A stretch of 64,000 nucleotides of DNA from a virus: positions 1-64,000 of the IMG/VR virus record IMGVR_UViG_3300030202_003049, one strand, 5' to 3'. Of this stretch, positions 44,260 through 52,831 are shown piece after piece (position 1 is the first letter of the stretch; each line of letters starts with the position of its first letter). The notes beneath the pieces are model-generated. The model worked only from the letters and a program-made list of their open reading frames with translations. It had not been told where the DNA came from and did no database searches. The translations under genes and the position numbers were made by a program.

Positions 44260-44488
44260 TTGTTTCCTCCGATGGCATGGATTTAAGCAAAGAATCAAAC
44301 TTAATAAATGCTGTTCGCAAATGATTAAGAGATGTTTCGTATTGCTCTTTAGACATTTCTCCAAACTCTTCAGCCTGGTATGCTCCAAGATAAGCATTGA
44401 ATGTCTCAGACAAAGCAAATGCTGCTACGGCAAGATCTGCCTTTGTCAGACGAAGTGTATCCTCCGCATTTTCATTAGTTACTTCCAT
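44243..44488 (-). CDS. Small helical protein
   Basis: An 81-residue helical protein: MEVTNENAEDTLRLTKADLA, FALSETFNAYLGAYQAEEF. No family recognised. The end overlaps the dUTPase start; four to five small genes in this unit are coupled this way. Confidence 0.75.
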   Translation of the reverse strand: MEVTNENAEDTLRLTKADLAVAAFALSETFNAYLGAYQAEEFGEMSKEQYETSLNHLRTAFIKFDSLLKSMPSEETNDPEV

Positions 44489-44697
44489 TATGAAACCCCC
44501 ATGCTCATTGATGCTGCACGTTGAATGTAATCAACTGCTGCTTCGATTGATGTAAATTTTGTGGTGATTGCTTTGCCATTAGAGTAAATAACAGCACAAC
44601 TGTGCATAGAATCTGACCAGAACTCTACATGACCAATACTATCTGTATTAATCGCTATTATTTCATTTTTTTGATTTTTTATCGTAATAAATCTCAT
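44488..44697 (-). CDS. Unknown small protein
   Basis: A 69-residue alpha/beta protein: MRFITIKNQKNEIIAINTDS, HVEFWSDSMHSCAVIYSNGK, and a helix (SIEAAVDYIQRAAS). No family recognised; overlaps neighbours on both sides. Confidence 0.75.
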   Translation of the reverse strand: MRFITIKNQKNEIIAINTDSIGHVEFWSDSMHSCAVIYSNGKAITTKFTSIEAAVDYIQRAASMSMGVS

Positions 44698-44993
44698 TTT
44701 CCCTCCTTTTTTCTAAGTGATTCGTAGATGTCAATCAGTTGGTCAAGATCTACTTCTGTCTTCAGTAGACGATAAGCCTTTACTGTGAGGCTGATGTCTT
44801 CTTTTGTTAGCCAACCATTTTCAATGTAGTTGCCTTTTAGTTCTCGCTTCTGCTCTTTGTAAGGTTCCATAGCCTCTTCAAGTGCTTTTATTGATGCAAT
44901 GTAGTCAGCCATATGCTGTTCTTTACTTTTCTCTTCCTCTACTTGCTGATGCATTGCGACTACGTTCTGTAATCCTCTCTCAAATCTAGTCAT
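44694..44993 (-). CDS. Small coiled-coil protein
   Basis: A 99-residue highly charged helical protein starting MTRFERGLQNVVAMHQQVEE with AGGAGGTGAAA before ATG 44993. Long coiled-coil likely (AEEKSKEQ..IKALEEAMEP). First gene of the dUTPase unit. Confidence 0.75.
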   Translation of the reverse strand: MTRFERGLQNVVAMHQQVEEEKSKEQHMADYIASIKALEEAMEPYKEQKRELKGNYIENGWLTKEDISLTVKAYRLLKTEVDLDQLIDIYESLRKKEGK

Positions 44994-45024
44994 TTTCACC
45001 TCCTGTTTTTTTGACTATAATATT

Positions 45025-45053
45025 AATGTAACATACCCTCGACAATTTGTCAA
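45025..45053 (-). promoter_or_regulatory. Cassette-type promoter
   Basis: TTGACA at 45048-45053, 17 bp, TACATT at 45025-45030, TGT extension. Same form as in the early region. Confidence 0.85.
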
Positions 45054-45069
45054 GGGCTTTTTGTTACTT

Positions 45070-48000
45070 TCATGCTAACCTTGCCCAGTTCTCATCAATA
45101 CGACCAGAGGTTGAGAAGCCCCAGTCCTCAGAGTATCTTGGCTTCAAGAAGTATGGCACATTAACCTGTGGTTGATCCTCGTAGTCATTACCGATGTTCC
45201 AGCATCTGACCTGGGTTGTGACAGAGTTAGAGTCAATCACAGTTACAACGTGATACCACTTCTTGTTCTTGGTTTTCTTTGAATTGACATTTATCGGTAT
45301 GCACCAACAGAACTCTTCACCACTCTCAACATACTCGCTGATTGGTGGCAAACCTTTCTTTTCAAATCTCTTGAGCAGTTCGTCGGGAACCACCAAGTTC
45401 ATTGGGTAAATGCCTGTAAGATTCTGGATGTGTTCGATGAACTCATTCTTGGAGAAGTCTCCCTCTGGTAAATACTTTTCAATGTTCTCATTAAGTTTCT
45501 TCTTGGTCTTCGGCTTATCAACCACAACAGCAGACCAGAAGTGCTTGGCTCCACTGAAGCGTTCATCAATCAAATCAGTCATTGCATTAGAGCGGCATAA
45601 AGCATCCAGAGACTTCTTGTTTAGTTTCCGAGCCACTACACCCTTGTCGAACAATAAGTCCTCTGGTGAATGGAAAGGTCGCTTCTCTATGATCTCATCT
45701 ATGGCTGCATCACCTAGGCCTTTGATTGTCGTGAGAGGAGCAACAAGAGTTGTACCGTCAAGAACAGTCCAGTTACGTCCTGAAGTGTTGATGTTCAATG
45801 GCTTCACGTTGTAACCTTGAGCCTTTACAATGTTGATGGCTTTTTCTTTTCTTGTCTCCGGCTCTTTGTCCAAGAACGCACAGCACCACTCTGCATTGTA
45901 ATAAGTTGCAAGCCAAGCGCACTGATAAGACACGATAGAATAAGATACAGCGTGAGACTTGTTGAAACCGTAACCAGAGAAGTATTCAAACTTCTGCCAC
46001 AGTTCATCCGCCATGTCTTCGGTCATACCTTTCTCAACACAACCAAGAACAAACTTGTTGTAAATCTCTTCTTTCTTTGCTTCCTTTGCAGGATCGAGGC
46101 CTTTCTTAGTCAGAAGTTTACGAAGCAAGTTGGCATCATCAAGACCAAGGTCTTTACCAAGATGGTGAGCCAATAGAGCAATCTGCTCCTGAAAGATAAG
46201 GAAGCCATTTGTTTCTCTTGTGTATTCCTCAATAATCTCATTCTCATAGCGAACGCTTAGCGGATCTCTGATGGCAGCAACATAGTCGTTGTGAACACCG
46301 GCAGACAAAGGTCCAGGTCGAAAGATAGATGTGATGGCAGAAATGTCAACGATAGACTTTGGCTTTGCTTTCTTTGCAAACTTCTGTGCTCCTCGCTCAG
46401 CAAACTGGAAGATACCAACCCACTTGCCCTCGTGAAAGATGTTCTCGTAGACTTCTTGGTCATCCAGGTTAATAACGTCTGGGTGGAGGTTCTTGTCGTA
46501 GTACTCCTTGATGTCAGCAAACGTTGGGTTCTCAACACCGTGATGGCGTTCAAGGATCCTGCGGATGCACTCTTCCATCATTCTAAGTGTTGCGAGACCA
46601 AGGATATCAAACTTAATGAAACCCATTGGCTCAAGTTGACGAACGTTCTGCCCCTCAGACCAAGGAGTCTGTCGGACACCCTTGGAAGCAATCAATGGCA
46701 TGAACTGGTCTAGTTGCTCACCAATAACCACACCACCAGCGTGACGAGAAGTTGAACGAATCTGTCCCATCAAACCCTCAACGTGAGACTTGACACGAGG
46801 ATACTGTCGGAAGAAAGCCTGGAGTGACGGTGAAAACTCGCACACTTCCTCAAAGTTAGGAGTGTACATACCTGCTTTCATACCTCTGCGCTTCTTAGCA
46901 GGGCCTGTCGCTTCACGCATCATCACAGCAGTCACTTTGTTTACCTCAGTGAAAGGGATGTCGTAGAACTTAGATATGTCCTTGATAAGAGAACGTAGTT
47001 GTAGCGTATTGAAGTTAGAGATAGGAACAACAGTGTTGGATCCCCACTCCTCAATCAGTTTCTCTTTGAGAGTCATTGGATCAGACACATCAAAGTCGAT
47101 GTCCGGATAGTCAGTTGCATCCGCTCGTAGGAAACGAGAGAACAGCAAGCCGTATTTGATAGGATCAACCTGTGTAATGCCGAGGGCATAGGCCACAAGA
47201 GAACCAGCAGCAGAACCACGGCCAGGACCAGCGAGTTGAACCTCGTCAGTCTTGTCCACGATTGCTTTCATAGTAAGAAAATAACGGCTAAAACCACGGT
47301 CAGAAATAACAGAGAGTTCATGATTGAGACGGTTATTGTAAAGTTCAAGCACTCCCTCAGCATCTTTAGTTCCTCTTCGTTCAAGGATTCCGAGAAGACC
47401 CTCGAAAGCCAACTGTGATAGGTAATTATCAGCGGTATGGCCAGCAGGGACGACAAAGTTAGGTAAGCGGACAGTATTGTCTGGGATAAAGTCTTCAATT
47501 CTGTCAAAAGCAATTTTATGTGTCTCTTCAAGAGATTGCAATATAAGGTCATCATTGTATTTTACTCCACATTGTTTAGAATATTTTAAGTAGTCCTCCC
47601 ACATTTGATTACCGTTCTTTGGATACAGTTCGTATTCCATTTCGTCAATGTGGTCAGGAATGTTGTTATCAAGCCATTCGGGCGCACCCTTGCCGAGCCA
47701 ACCGATACGCTTGTAAAGTTCGCGGTCTTGCCACGCAGTTGGATTTGGATAGTGTGAATCGCAAGTAGATACAAGAGGAATACCAAACTCCTCGTGCATT
47801 TTGATAATGTATTGGTTTAGTTCGTGCTGTTCTGAGATACCATTCCATTGCAGTTCGCCGTACCAACGGTCACCAAAGATGTCCATCATCTTGGTGGTCA
47901 TTTCACGCATGCAACTAAGGACTGCTTCTTCACCTTGTTCTCGGTTCTCCCAGTAACAACCAGCATAAACACCACCAAGACAAGCGGACATAGCGATGAC

Positions 48001-48522
48001 ACCCTCGCTGTTTTCACGGAGGAGGTCAAAGTCGATGCGTGGCTTACGATAGAAGTAATCGCCTGAATAAGAGGTTGATACCATCTTGAAGATGTTGTTC
48101 AAGCCAGTCTGGTTCATTGCAACAAGAACAAGGTGTCTCTTGCGGTTGATGTCGTGCTTGGTGGCAGACTTTGACTCCGCTTCGTTCTCAACCGTGGTTC
48201 CAGAACGTGCGTTATCAATCTGCTTAGACTTAACCTTGTCGGCTTTGTACTCCTCTAGTTTTGATCTCCATCCATCGAGAGACTCGATGAAGTATGCTTC
48301 GACACCAAAGATAGGCTTGAAGTCCTTACCTTGCTTTTTCATACGCTTAGCGTGAAGAACCTGATAGGCAAAGCCATTCATATTCCCGTGGTCGGTCAAG
48401 GCCAGAGCCTCTGACCCGTTCTTGTAAGCAAAGTCCATGTGATCTGCTGGGTAGCCAAAACCATCAAATGGTGAGCCGACACCAGAGTGAGCGTGCAATC
48501 CTACAAAATTAATCTTTTTCAT
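45070..48522 (-). CDS. dnaE: DNA polymerase III alpha subunit (DnaE type)
   Basis: A 1150-residue C-family polymerase. The N-terminal PHP domain (VGLHAHSGVGSPFDG; ALTDHGNMNG) retains the metal-binding His/Asp pattern. The palm has GRGSAAGSLVAYALGIT and the catalytic acid cluster YPDIDFDVSD. Fingers and HhH-type (TIKGLGDAAIDEI) regions follow, and a C-terminal OB-like part. It replicates the phage genome. No beta clamp or epsilon subunit is in the window; proofreading may come from the PHP domain or another gene. It has its own promoter with an inverted repeat. Confidence 0.95.
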   Translation of the reverse strand: MKKINFVGLHAHSGVGSPFDGFGYPADHMDFAYKNGSEALALTDHGNMNGFAYQVLHAKRMKKQGKDFKPIFGVEAYFIESLDGWRSKLEEYKADKVKSKQIDNARSGTTVENEAESKSATKHDINRKRHLVLVAMNQTGLNNIFKMVSTSYSGDYFYRKPRIDFDLLRENSEGVIAMSACLGGVYAGCYWENREQGEEAVLSCMREMTTKMMDIFGDRWYGELQWNGISEQHELNQYIIKMHEEFGIPLVSTCDSHYPNPTAWQDRELYKRIGWLGKGAPEWLDNNIPDHIDEMEYELYPKNGNQMWEDYLKYSKQCGVKYNDDLILQSLEETHKIAFDRIEDFIPDNTVRLPNFVVPAGHTADNYLSQLAFEGLLGILERRGTKDAEGVLELYNNRLNHELSVISDRGFSRYFLTMKAIVDKTDEVQLAGPGRGSAAGSLVAYALGITQVDPIKYGLLFSRFLRADATDYPDIDFDVSDPMTLKEKLIEEWGSNTVVPISNFNTLQLRSLIKDISKFYDIPFTEVNKVTAVMMREATGPAKKRRGMKAGMYTPNFEEVCEFSPSLQAFFRQYPRVKSHVEGLMGQIRSTSRHAGGVVIGEQLDQFMPLIASKGVRQTPWSEGQNVRQLEPMGFIKFDILGLATLRMMEECIRRILERHHGVENPTFADIKEYYDKNLHPDVINLDDQEVYENIFHEGKWVGIFQFAERGAQKFAKKAKPKSIVDISAITSIFRPGPLSAGVHNDYVAAIRDPLSVRYENEIIEEYTRETNGFLIFQEQIALLAHHLGKDLGLDDANLLRKLLTKKGLDPAKEAKKEEIYNKFVLGCVEKGMTEDMADELWQKFEYFSGYGFNKSHAVSYSIVSYQCAWLATYYNAEWCCAFLDKEPETRKEKAINIVKAQGYNVKPLNINTSGRNWTVLDGTTLVAPLTTIKGLGDAAIDEIIEKRPFHSPEDLLFDKGVVARKLNKKSLDALCRSNAMTDLIDERFSGAKHFWSAVVVDKPKTKKKLNENIEKYLPEGDFSKNEFIEHIQNLTGIYPMNLVVPDELLKRFEKKGLPPISEYVESGEEFCWCIPINVNSKKTKNKKWYHVVTVIDSNSVTTQVRCWNIGNDYEDQPQVNVPYFLKPRYSEDWGFSTSGRIDENWARLA

Positions 48523-48551
48523 TTAGTCTCCTTGTTTTGTTGTGTGTAAAT

Positions 48552-48580
48552 AAAGTAACACGCCACTCAACATCTGTCAA
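48552..48580 (-). promoter_or_regulatory. Promoter of DnaE with inverted repeat
   Basis: TTGACA at 48575-48580, 17 bp, TACTTT at 48552-48557, TGT extension. Six-base inverted repeat CACGCC (48559-48564) / GGCGTG (48583-48588) flanks the -35. Confidence 0.82.
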
Positions 48581-48600
48581 GGGGCGTGCGTAAGTTTTAT

Positions 48601-49521
48601 TTAATTTTGTTGCATAAGTTCTCGCATCTTGAACAGGCCAATCTCCTTGTGCTTGCACTCAAGCATAATATCCATACGGTGACCAAAGGTATCAATTGAA
48701 TCCCAGTAAGAGTCACTGTGTGCTTGAGGCTTGATCTTTGGATCGTTGTGCTCAACAGCACGAGACTGACTGTAGTGAACGACAGGGACGACATCGCCCC
48801 ATGTTTGAAGAGCCAACTCAACGGCATCCTGTTGCGACAAGCCACCGGTACACATTGTGTGGTGATGGTAGTCATGCACGATGGGGATGCCTAATTCTTT
48901 GAATATACCATCGTACAACTCTTTGGTTGAGTAAAGCGACTCTTTATCGTCATTCTCCACGGTCAGTCGAGACCGTACAGACTCTGATAATCGACCGAAG
49001 TTCCGGCAAAAATTGCCAAGGGCCATAGGTTTATCATTGTATGCTCCTCCTACATGAATGTTTAGTTTTGCTTGCGGTGTGCGCGGTTGACACAACAAGT
49101 CCATAAGACGACCATGGATCTCCAGATCGCGAATGGTATTGAGAACAACCTGCTCGTTTGGCGAGCAAAGTTTGTTGAACGGGCCAGGATGCATTGTAAG
49201 ACGAATGCCGTGCTCTTCCGCATACAAGCCGCAGTCAAACAAGGTCTCCTCGATCATCTCGAAGTCCGGAAGATCCTCAAGGGCATACTCGGATGCCCAA
49301 GGGAATATCTCGGATGACATCCGAAAGAATGTGATGTTGTTTGCAACATTCCACTCAAGGATTGTCTTTAGATCCTTTACGTTCTGGGTAATTAGTTCCG
49401 ATGCATAGTTGATACCTTTCTCTTGAAAGGTTTTCTTGCGCATTGTGCGGTTGGTTGAAACCTTTGGTTTTAGACCAGATAGTTCCATATTGATGCACGC
49501 ATAACCAAGTCGATAATTCAT
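48601..49521 (-). CDS. UV damage endonuclease (UvsE/UvdE type)
   Basis: A 306-residue TIM-barrel repair enzyme: LGYACINMELSG start, SSEIFPWAS, TMHPGPF, NIHVGGAYNDK, LTVENDD, IVHDYHHHT and VPVVHYSQSR are the family's metal-ligand and active-site blocks. It cuts 5' of UV photoproducts. ATG 49521 is preceded by GGAGGACAAC; four codons upstream is another ATG. In phages it would protect DNA under sunlight. Confidence 0.92.
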   Translation of the reverse strand: MNYRLGYACINMELSGLKPKVSTNRTMRKKTFQEKGINYASELITQNVKDLKTILEWNVANNITFFRMSSEIFPWASEYALEDLPDFEMIEETLFDCGLYAEEHGIRLTMHPGPFNKLCSPNEQVVLNTIRDLEIHGRLMDLLCQPRTPQAKLNIHVGGAYNDKPMALGNFCRNFGRLSESVRSRLTVENDDKESLYSTKELYDGIFKELGIPIVHDYHHHTMCTGGLSQQDAVELALQTWGDVVPVVHYSQSRAVEHNDPKIKPQAHSDSYWDSIDTFGHRMDIMLECKHKEIGLFKMRELMQQN

Positions 49522-49539
49522 GTTGTCCTCCATGAATGT

Positions 49540-49567
49540 AATGTATCACGTTGTTGGTTTTTGTCAA
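49540..49567 (-). promoter_or_regulatory. Cassette-type promoter
   Basis: TTGACA at 49562-49567, 16 bp, TACATT at 49540-49545, TGA extension. Drives the UV endonuclease. Confidence 0.82.
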
Positions 49568-49573
49568 GTTATT

Positions 49574-50155
49574 TTAGAAAAATTGCGAAGTATATTCGTC
49601 TTGAATTCTTCTCTTCTCACCGGCATAATTTAGGATATCATCTCGAAGCGCAAGATATGAAACCTCTTCTGGTCTTACAAGGAACTCGAGTTTATCAATT
49701 GGAATTTGGCACTTAAACCCGTCTGATAATTCTGTTGAATAGTTATCAACAACTTGTTTATAAGATATTATTGCCATTGAATGATTCGTGCTATCAATTA
49801 TAATAAGATAGTCAGCGGTTGCCCTTAGGTCTTTTTCTTCGCTATTTTGCATTGTATTTGTTAATTTAATATCACTAGTTTTCTTTGGCTTAATATTACC
49901 GCCTTTAGTATACAAAACATTTCCTTGTGATTTTATTTCAAACTTTTTTCGCGTAGCAGGGCAAATCATATCATAACCGATTTGATCAACCCATTCCAGT
50001 TTTCCTTTTGTTGCTTTCTCTAAACCACTCTCAAAAACGTCCGCCTTATCAAATCGATTTTTTCTTTCATTCAGGGTAGGCCCGACGTGCTTTACCATTG
50101 TAAAAAACCCATCGTAATCAAAGTCATACTTTTCATAAAATTCTTGACGGTTCAT
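49574..50155 (-). CDS. Restriction-endonuclease-like protein
   Basis: A 193-residue protein starting MNRQEFYEKYDFDYDGF. The segment WVDQIGYDMICPATRKKFEI-KSQ gives a D-x10-ExK pattern typical of PD-(D/E)xK nucleases of the type II restriction fold, followed by DYLIIIDSTNHSMAIIS. No methylase neighbour is present. It may degrade host DNA or be a homing-type nuclease. GGAGGTAAT before ATG 50155. Confidence 0.72.
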   Translation of the reverse strand: MNRQEFYEKYDFDYDGFFTMVKHVGPTLNERKNRFDKADVFESGLEKATKGKLEWVDQIGYDMICPATRKKFEIKSQGNVLYTKGGNIKPKKTSDIKLTNTMQNSEEKDLRATADYLIIIDSTNHSMAIISYKQVVDNYSTELSDGFKCQIPIDKLEFLVRPEEVSYLALRDDILNYAGEKRRIQDEYTSQFF

Positions 50156-50171
50156 ATTACCTCCATACAAT

Positions 50172-50209
50172 AAGATAACACGTCCCCCAACATTTGTCAA
50201 GGGACGTGT
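50172..50209 (-). promoter_or_regulatory. Promoter with long inverted repeat
   Basis: TTGACA at 50195-50200, 17 bp, TATCTT at 50172-50177, TGT extension. Nine-base inverted repeat ACACGTCCC (50178-50186) / GGGACGTGT (50201-50209) flanks the -35, a candidate operator. Confidence 0.8.
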
Positions 50210-50228
50210 GCAAGTTTTTTTGTTTTAC

Positions 50229-50501
50229 TTACTGATTTTTCATGCGAAGCATTCTGTCCTCGGCATATTTCTCTTTCATCGCATCAAGACCTGCATCTAA
50301 CTTATCCAGTGCTTTCTCAAGCATTATCTCCTGGTCTGTTAGTTTCTCTGCGATCTTGTCCTGGTGATAGCGAAGTGCTTCGGCTGCTCTTTTCTCGTCT
50401 GCTTCCGCATCTTTGCGTTGTTGCCAGTTCATCCACAGCAGTGATGCCGTCCATAAACCAAGCGGACCGTATTGGGCCAAGCCCTCAATTATAGCCTCCA
50501 T
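50229..50501 (-). CDS. Holin-like membrane protein
   Basis: A 90-residue protein with an N-terminal membrane span containing YGPLGLWTASLLWMNW and a C-terminal coiled coil rich in Glu/Lys. This layout (short span after QYGPLG..W) resembles BhlA/UviB-type holins. It may open the inner membrane for the amidase at 41213. Function inferred. Confidence 0.65.
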   Translation of the reverse strand: MEAIIEGLAQYGPLGLWTASLLWMNWQQRKDAEADEKRAAEALRYHQDKIAEKLTDQEIMLEKALDKLDAGLDAMKEKYAEDRMLRMKNQ

Positions 50502-50532
50502 TCATAAACCCTCCATGATTTACAATAATTAG

Positions 50533-50613
50533 TTACTTGTTACCGTAATATCTGTAGAACCACGTAGCGCTCGCTGCTGTTGCAAGGAAAAATATAAGAT
50601 TAAAGTCGATCAT
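50533..50613 (-). CDS. Membrane microprotein, 26 residues
   Basis: MIDFNLIFFLATAASATWFY and a short basic tail; one membrane span. AGAGGTGCTAC before ATG 50613. It lies directly before the holin-like gene, so a lysis or membrane role is possible. Confidence 0.6.
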   Translation of the reverse strand: MIDFNLIFFLATAASATWFYRYYGNK

Positions 50614-50702
50614 GTAGCACCTCTTTTTTACAAAAACTCATCCGAGTCCTTTAACTAGCGCCCGGAATAGAAAAATTTTGGCGCCGTGCTGCGCTAAGGA
50701 AG

Positions 50703-50888
50703 TTAGTCACAATCAAGTCTAGAGAGAGTCTCTTGAACGTGATAATCAAAGACACCTCTGTTTGGCCAAAACACTTTGTAAAGCCCTACCCACTTATCAT
50801 AGGACGTTACGATCCCTATCCCATAGGTTAATTCATGATAGAGTGCCCGATGCATAACCAAATCTCCCTTTTCATAAACTTTTATCAT
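50703..50888 (-). CDS. GDLV-family protein
   Basis: A 61-residue outlying member: MIKVYEKGDLVMHRALYHEL, YGIGIVTSYD, YKVFWPNRGVFD, end LSRLDCD. Similar to 37543-37782 (YEKGDLV). GGGAGAGCAA before ATG 50888. Confidence 0.82.
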   Translation of the reverse strand: MIKVYEKGDLVMHRALYHELTYGIGIVTSYDKWVGLYKVFWPNRGVFDYHVQETLSRLDCD

Positions 50889-50897
50889 TTGCTCTCC

Positions 50898-51173
50898 CTA
50901 ACAACAATCTTCTTCGCACTCTTCTATTTCTTCTTTCATCCTGTCGGTCATTCCTTTAAGAAATTCCGCTTGACTCTCTAGGTCTTTGATAAGCAACTCA
51001 TTGTATGCATCTGTGATTTGCGCTTCAAATCTTGCAAAATGTCTTTTTAACATTCTGTGCGTGAAATACGTAAACACCAAGTAGATTAATGACGGGATTA
51101 GCATTCCGTAAAAGAACGCACGCCAATACAGCGCCGAATAATAAGTGTCTATAATGATTTCTAAGTTTTCCAT
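50898..51173 (-). CDS. Membrane protein with coiled coil
   Basis: A 91-residue protein: Tyr-rich N-terminus, a membrane span (FFYGMLIPSLIYLVFTYF) and an acidic C-terminal coiled coil ending EECEEDCC. No family recognised. CGGAGGAAAC before ATG 51173. Confidence 0.75.
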   Translation of the reverse strand: MENLEIIIDTYYSALYWRAFFYGMLIPSLIYLVFTYFTHRMLKRHFARFEAQITDAYNELLIKDLESQAEFLKGMTDRMKEEIEECEEDCC

Positions 51174-51478
51174 GTTTCCTCCGTGTTTTTAAAACTTATA
51201 ATTGGTGCCCCGGTAATGGGACAATACTTCTCTGTTAATGCTCCGCAGAAATATGTGCGATGCCAAATATAATCAGGGGCATCTTCAACATATACCACAA
51301 GAGTATTGTTTATCCGCTTTACTTCAAGTATTTTTGTCTCAGAAGCAGATATAATATTATCTTGGTCTACAAATTCCAAGAAAGTTTCTAAAATTGGTTC
51401 CCACCCTATTGGACAGTAGAACTCTATCAAAATAGGTGACATAAGGTGTTCGTACTTGTCATACAGTCTTTGGCTCAT
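51161..51478 (-). CDS. Unknown protein
   Basis: A 105-residue protein starting MSQRLYDKYEHLMSPILIEF. Cys residues (CPIGWEP; FCGALTEKYCPITGA) may form a small metal site. ATG 51478 overlaps the upstream stop (TAATG). No family recognised. Confidence 0.75.
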   Translation of the reverse strand: MSQRLYDKYEHLMSPILIEFYCPIGWEPILETFLEFVDQDNIISASETKILEVKRINNTLVVYVEDAPDYIWHRTYFCGALTEKYCPITGAPIISFKNTEETWKT

Positions 51479-51708
51479 TATATTTTTTTCACCTCGGAAC
51501 ACCAAACGTCTATCTCGTTACCGTCGCAGTCTGAGATTCTGTAATGGAAACCATCCACCAGTTCTTCTTCAACATAATGCTCGGGCGGATAGACTTTAAT
51601 AACAACACACACTTTGTCTAAATATTGATTGATCATTAGAATTTCTGGACCAACGACAACAACGACAAGATCCCCAACCTCACAACGAAGTCGAGGACTT
51701 ATATTCAC
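51478..51708 (-). CDS. GDLV-family protein
   Basis: A 76-residue outlying member: LRCEVGDLVVVVVGPEILMI, VCVVIKVYPPE, YRISDCDGNEIDVW. Starts at GTG 51708 behind GGGGTGATCA. Confidence 0.8.
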   Translation of the reverse strand: MNISPRLRCEVGDLVVVVVGPEILMINQYLDKVCVVIKVYPPEHYVEEELVDGFHYRISDCDGNEIDVWCSEVKKI

Positions 51709-51863
51709 TGATCACCCCAATGGCAATCACAAGGTGTGCATTCGCAGACTGGGCAAGATTCTTTGGCTTGCTTGGCGCTTTCCTCTTGCTTTCTTCTTCG
51801 TCTCATTGAGTAAAATTCGGAAACTCTTCTTGAACTAGCGACTGCTCTTCTAATGTTCCTCAT
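51705..51863 (-). CDS. Small Cys-rich basic protein
   Basis: A 52-residue protein: MRNIRRAVASSRRVSEFYSM, Arg/Lys-rich, then CPVCECTPCDCHW, a compact zinc-binding pattern. Start overlaps the amidohydrolase stop. Probably binds nucleic acid or metal. Confidence 0.7.
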   Translation of the reverse strand: MRNIRRAVASSRRVSEFYSMRRRRKQEESAKQAKESCPVCECTPCDCHWGDQ

Positions 51864-52831
51864 CAATCTACTCCTATTATTTTCTTACCATTTGTCGTGG
51901 CTATTTTAACTAGTTCTTTCATATTGTAAAAATGGGTTGCCTCAAGCATTACCCTTAATTCAGTCGCCATGTTTCCGTCTGAATATGGCTTGTATATATC
52001 GTGAATGTTGTCAGAACCGATAGCAACGACCAATTCATTCTCTACCAATTCCTCGACTGGGGTGATCGCATTATGGTCAACTGACATCTTATCGCTTCTT
52101 CTATGGTCTATCCATGCAGTTGGACAGGTAACGAATGAAAGGTCAGCATCTTTACTAAGATCATAGATATACTGTCGGTAATTTTTTGGATGGGCTGCCA
52201 AACTAATGCTATGCACTGCCGTTACTCTTCCTTCAAGTCCGTGCTCAATTGTTTTTCTGGCCAAAAGTTCTGTTTCTTTCTCCGAAATATCATTTAGTTG
52301 ATCAACGTGGGCATGAAGTCTTTTGCCAGTTTGTTTTGCCCATTCCATAACAACGTCAAGGTGTTCAGCCTCTCGGCCCTCGTCTGCTCTTGGCAAACAC
52401 CCAATGACATCAAAGTCTTCAATGCGAGACTCCAATAACGCTCTGGGTTGTGGTGTTAACACCCCTTTCAGAGTCTGGTTTGCTATTCTTAGGTCAATTC
52501 CAAGTTCTTTAGCAAGAACCTTAGCGTGAATTGCTGCATTTAACGCACGTTCTCCACAAACAGGATCTAGATCCACGAAAGATAAGGCTGATGTTACACC
52601 AAAGTGTTTTTGTCTTGTCAACGCCTTGTCAAAATTAATAAAATATCTCTCCATCATAGCAGATTTCTTGAACTTATCAACTAACTTCCATTTTTCAAAC
52701 AAATGATTGTTGACTGTTTCATTCAAGTCTTCTCTGGTAACAGTATAGGCCCTATCAAAATGAGCATGAGCATTACAAAAACCTGTCTTGTAGATTTTAT
52801 CTAGCAGATCCTGAAGCGGGGAATATGTCAT
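51863..52831 (-). CDS. CodA-like amidohydrolase
   Basis: A 322-residue TIM-barrel metal-dependent hydrolase: NAHAHFDRA (HxHxD), a central HAHVDQ (His), AVHSIS (His) and VAIGSDNIHDIYKPYSDGNM (Asp). This order matches cytosine-deaminase-type amidohydrolases. The Glu that follows His-x-Asp in CodA (HxDE) is a Gln here, so the substrate may differ. It may serve pyrimidine salvage. Starts just before the lipoprotein stop. Confidence 0.8.
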   Translation of the reverse strand: MTYSPLQDLLDKIYKTGFCNAHAHFDRAYTVTREDLNETVNNHLFEKWKLVDKFKKSAMMERYFINFDKALTRQKHFGVTSALSFVDLDPVCGERALNAAIHAKVLAKELGIDLRIANQTLKGVLTPQPRALLESRIEDFDVIGCLPRADEGREAEHLDVVMEWAKQTGKRLHAHVDQLNDISEKETELLARKTIEHGLEGRVTAVHSISLAAHPKNYRQYIYDLSKDADLSFVTCPTAWIDHRRSDKMSVDHNAITPVEELVENELVVAIGSDNIHDIYKPYSDGNMATELRVMLEATHFYNMKELVKIATTNGKKIIGVD

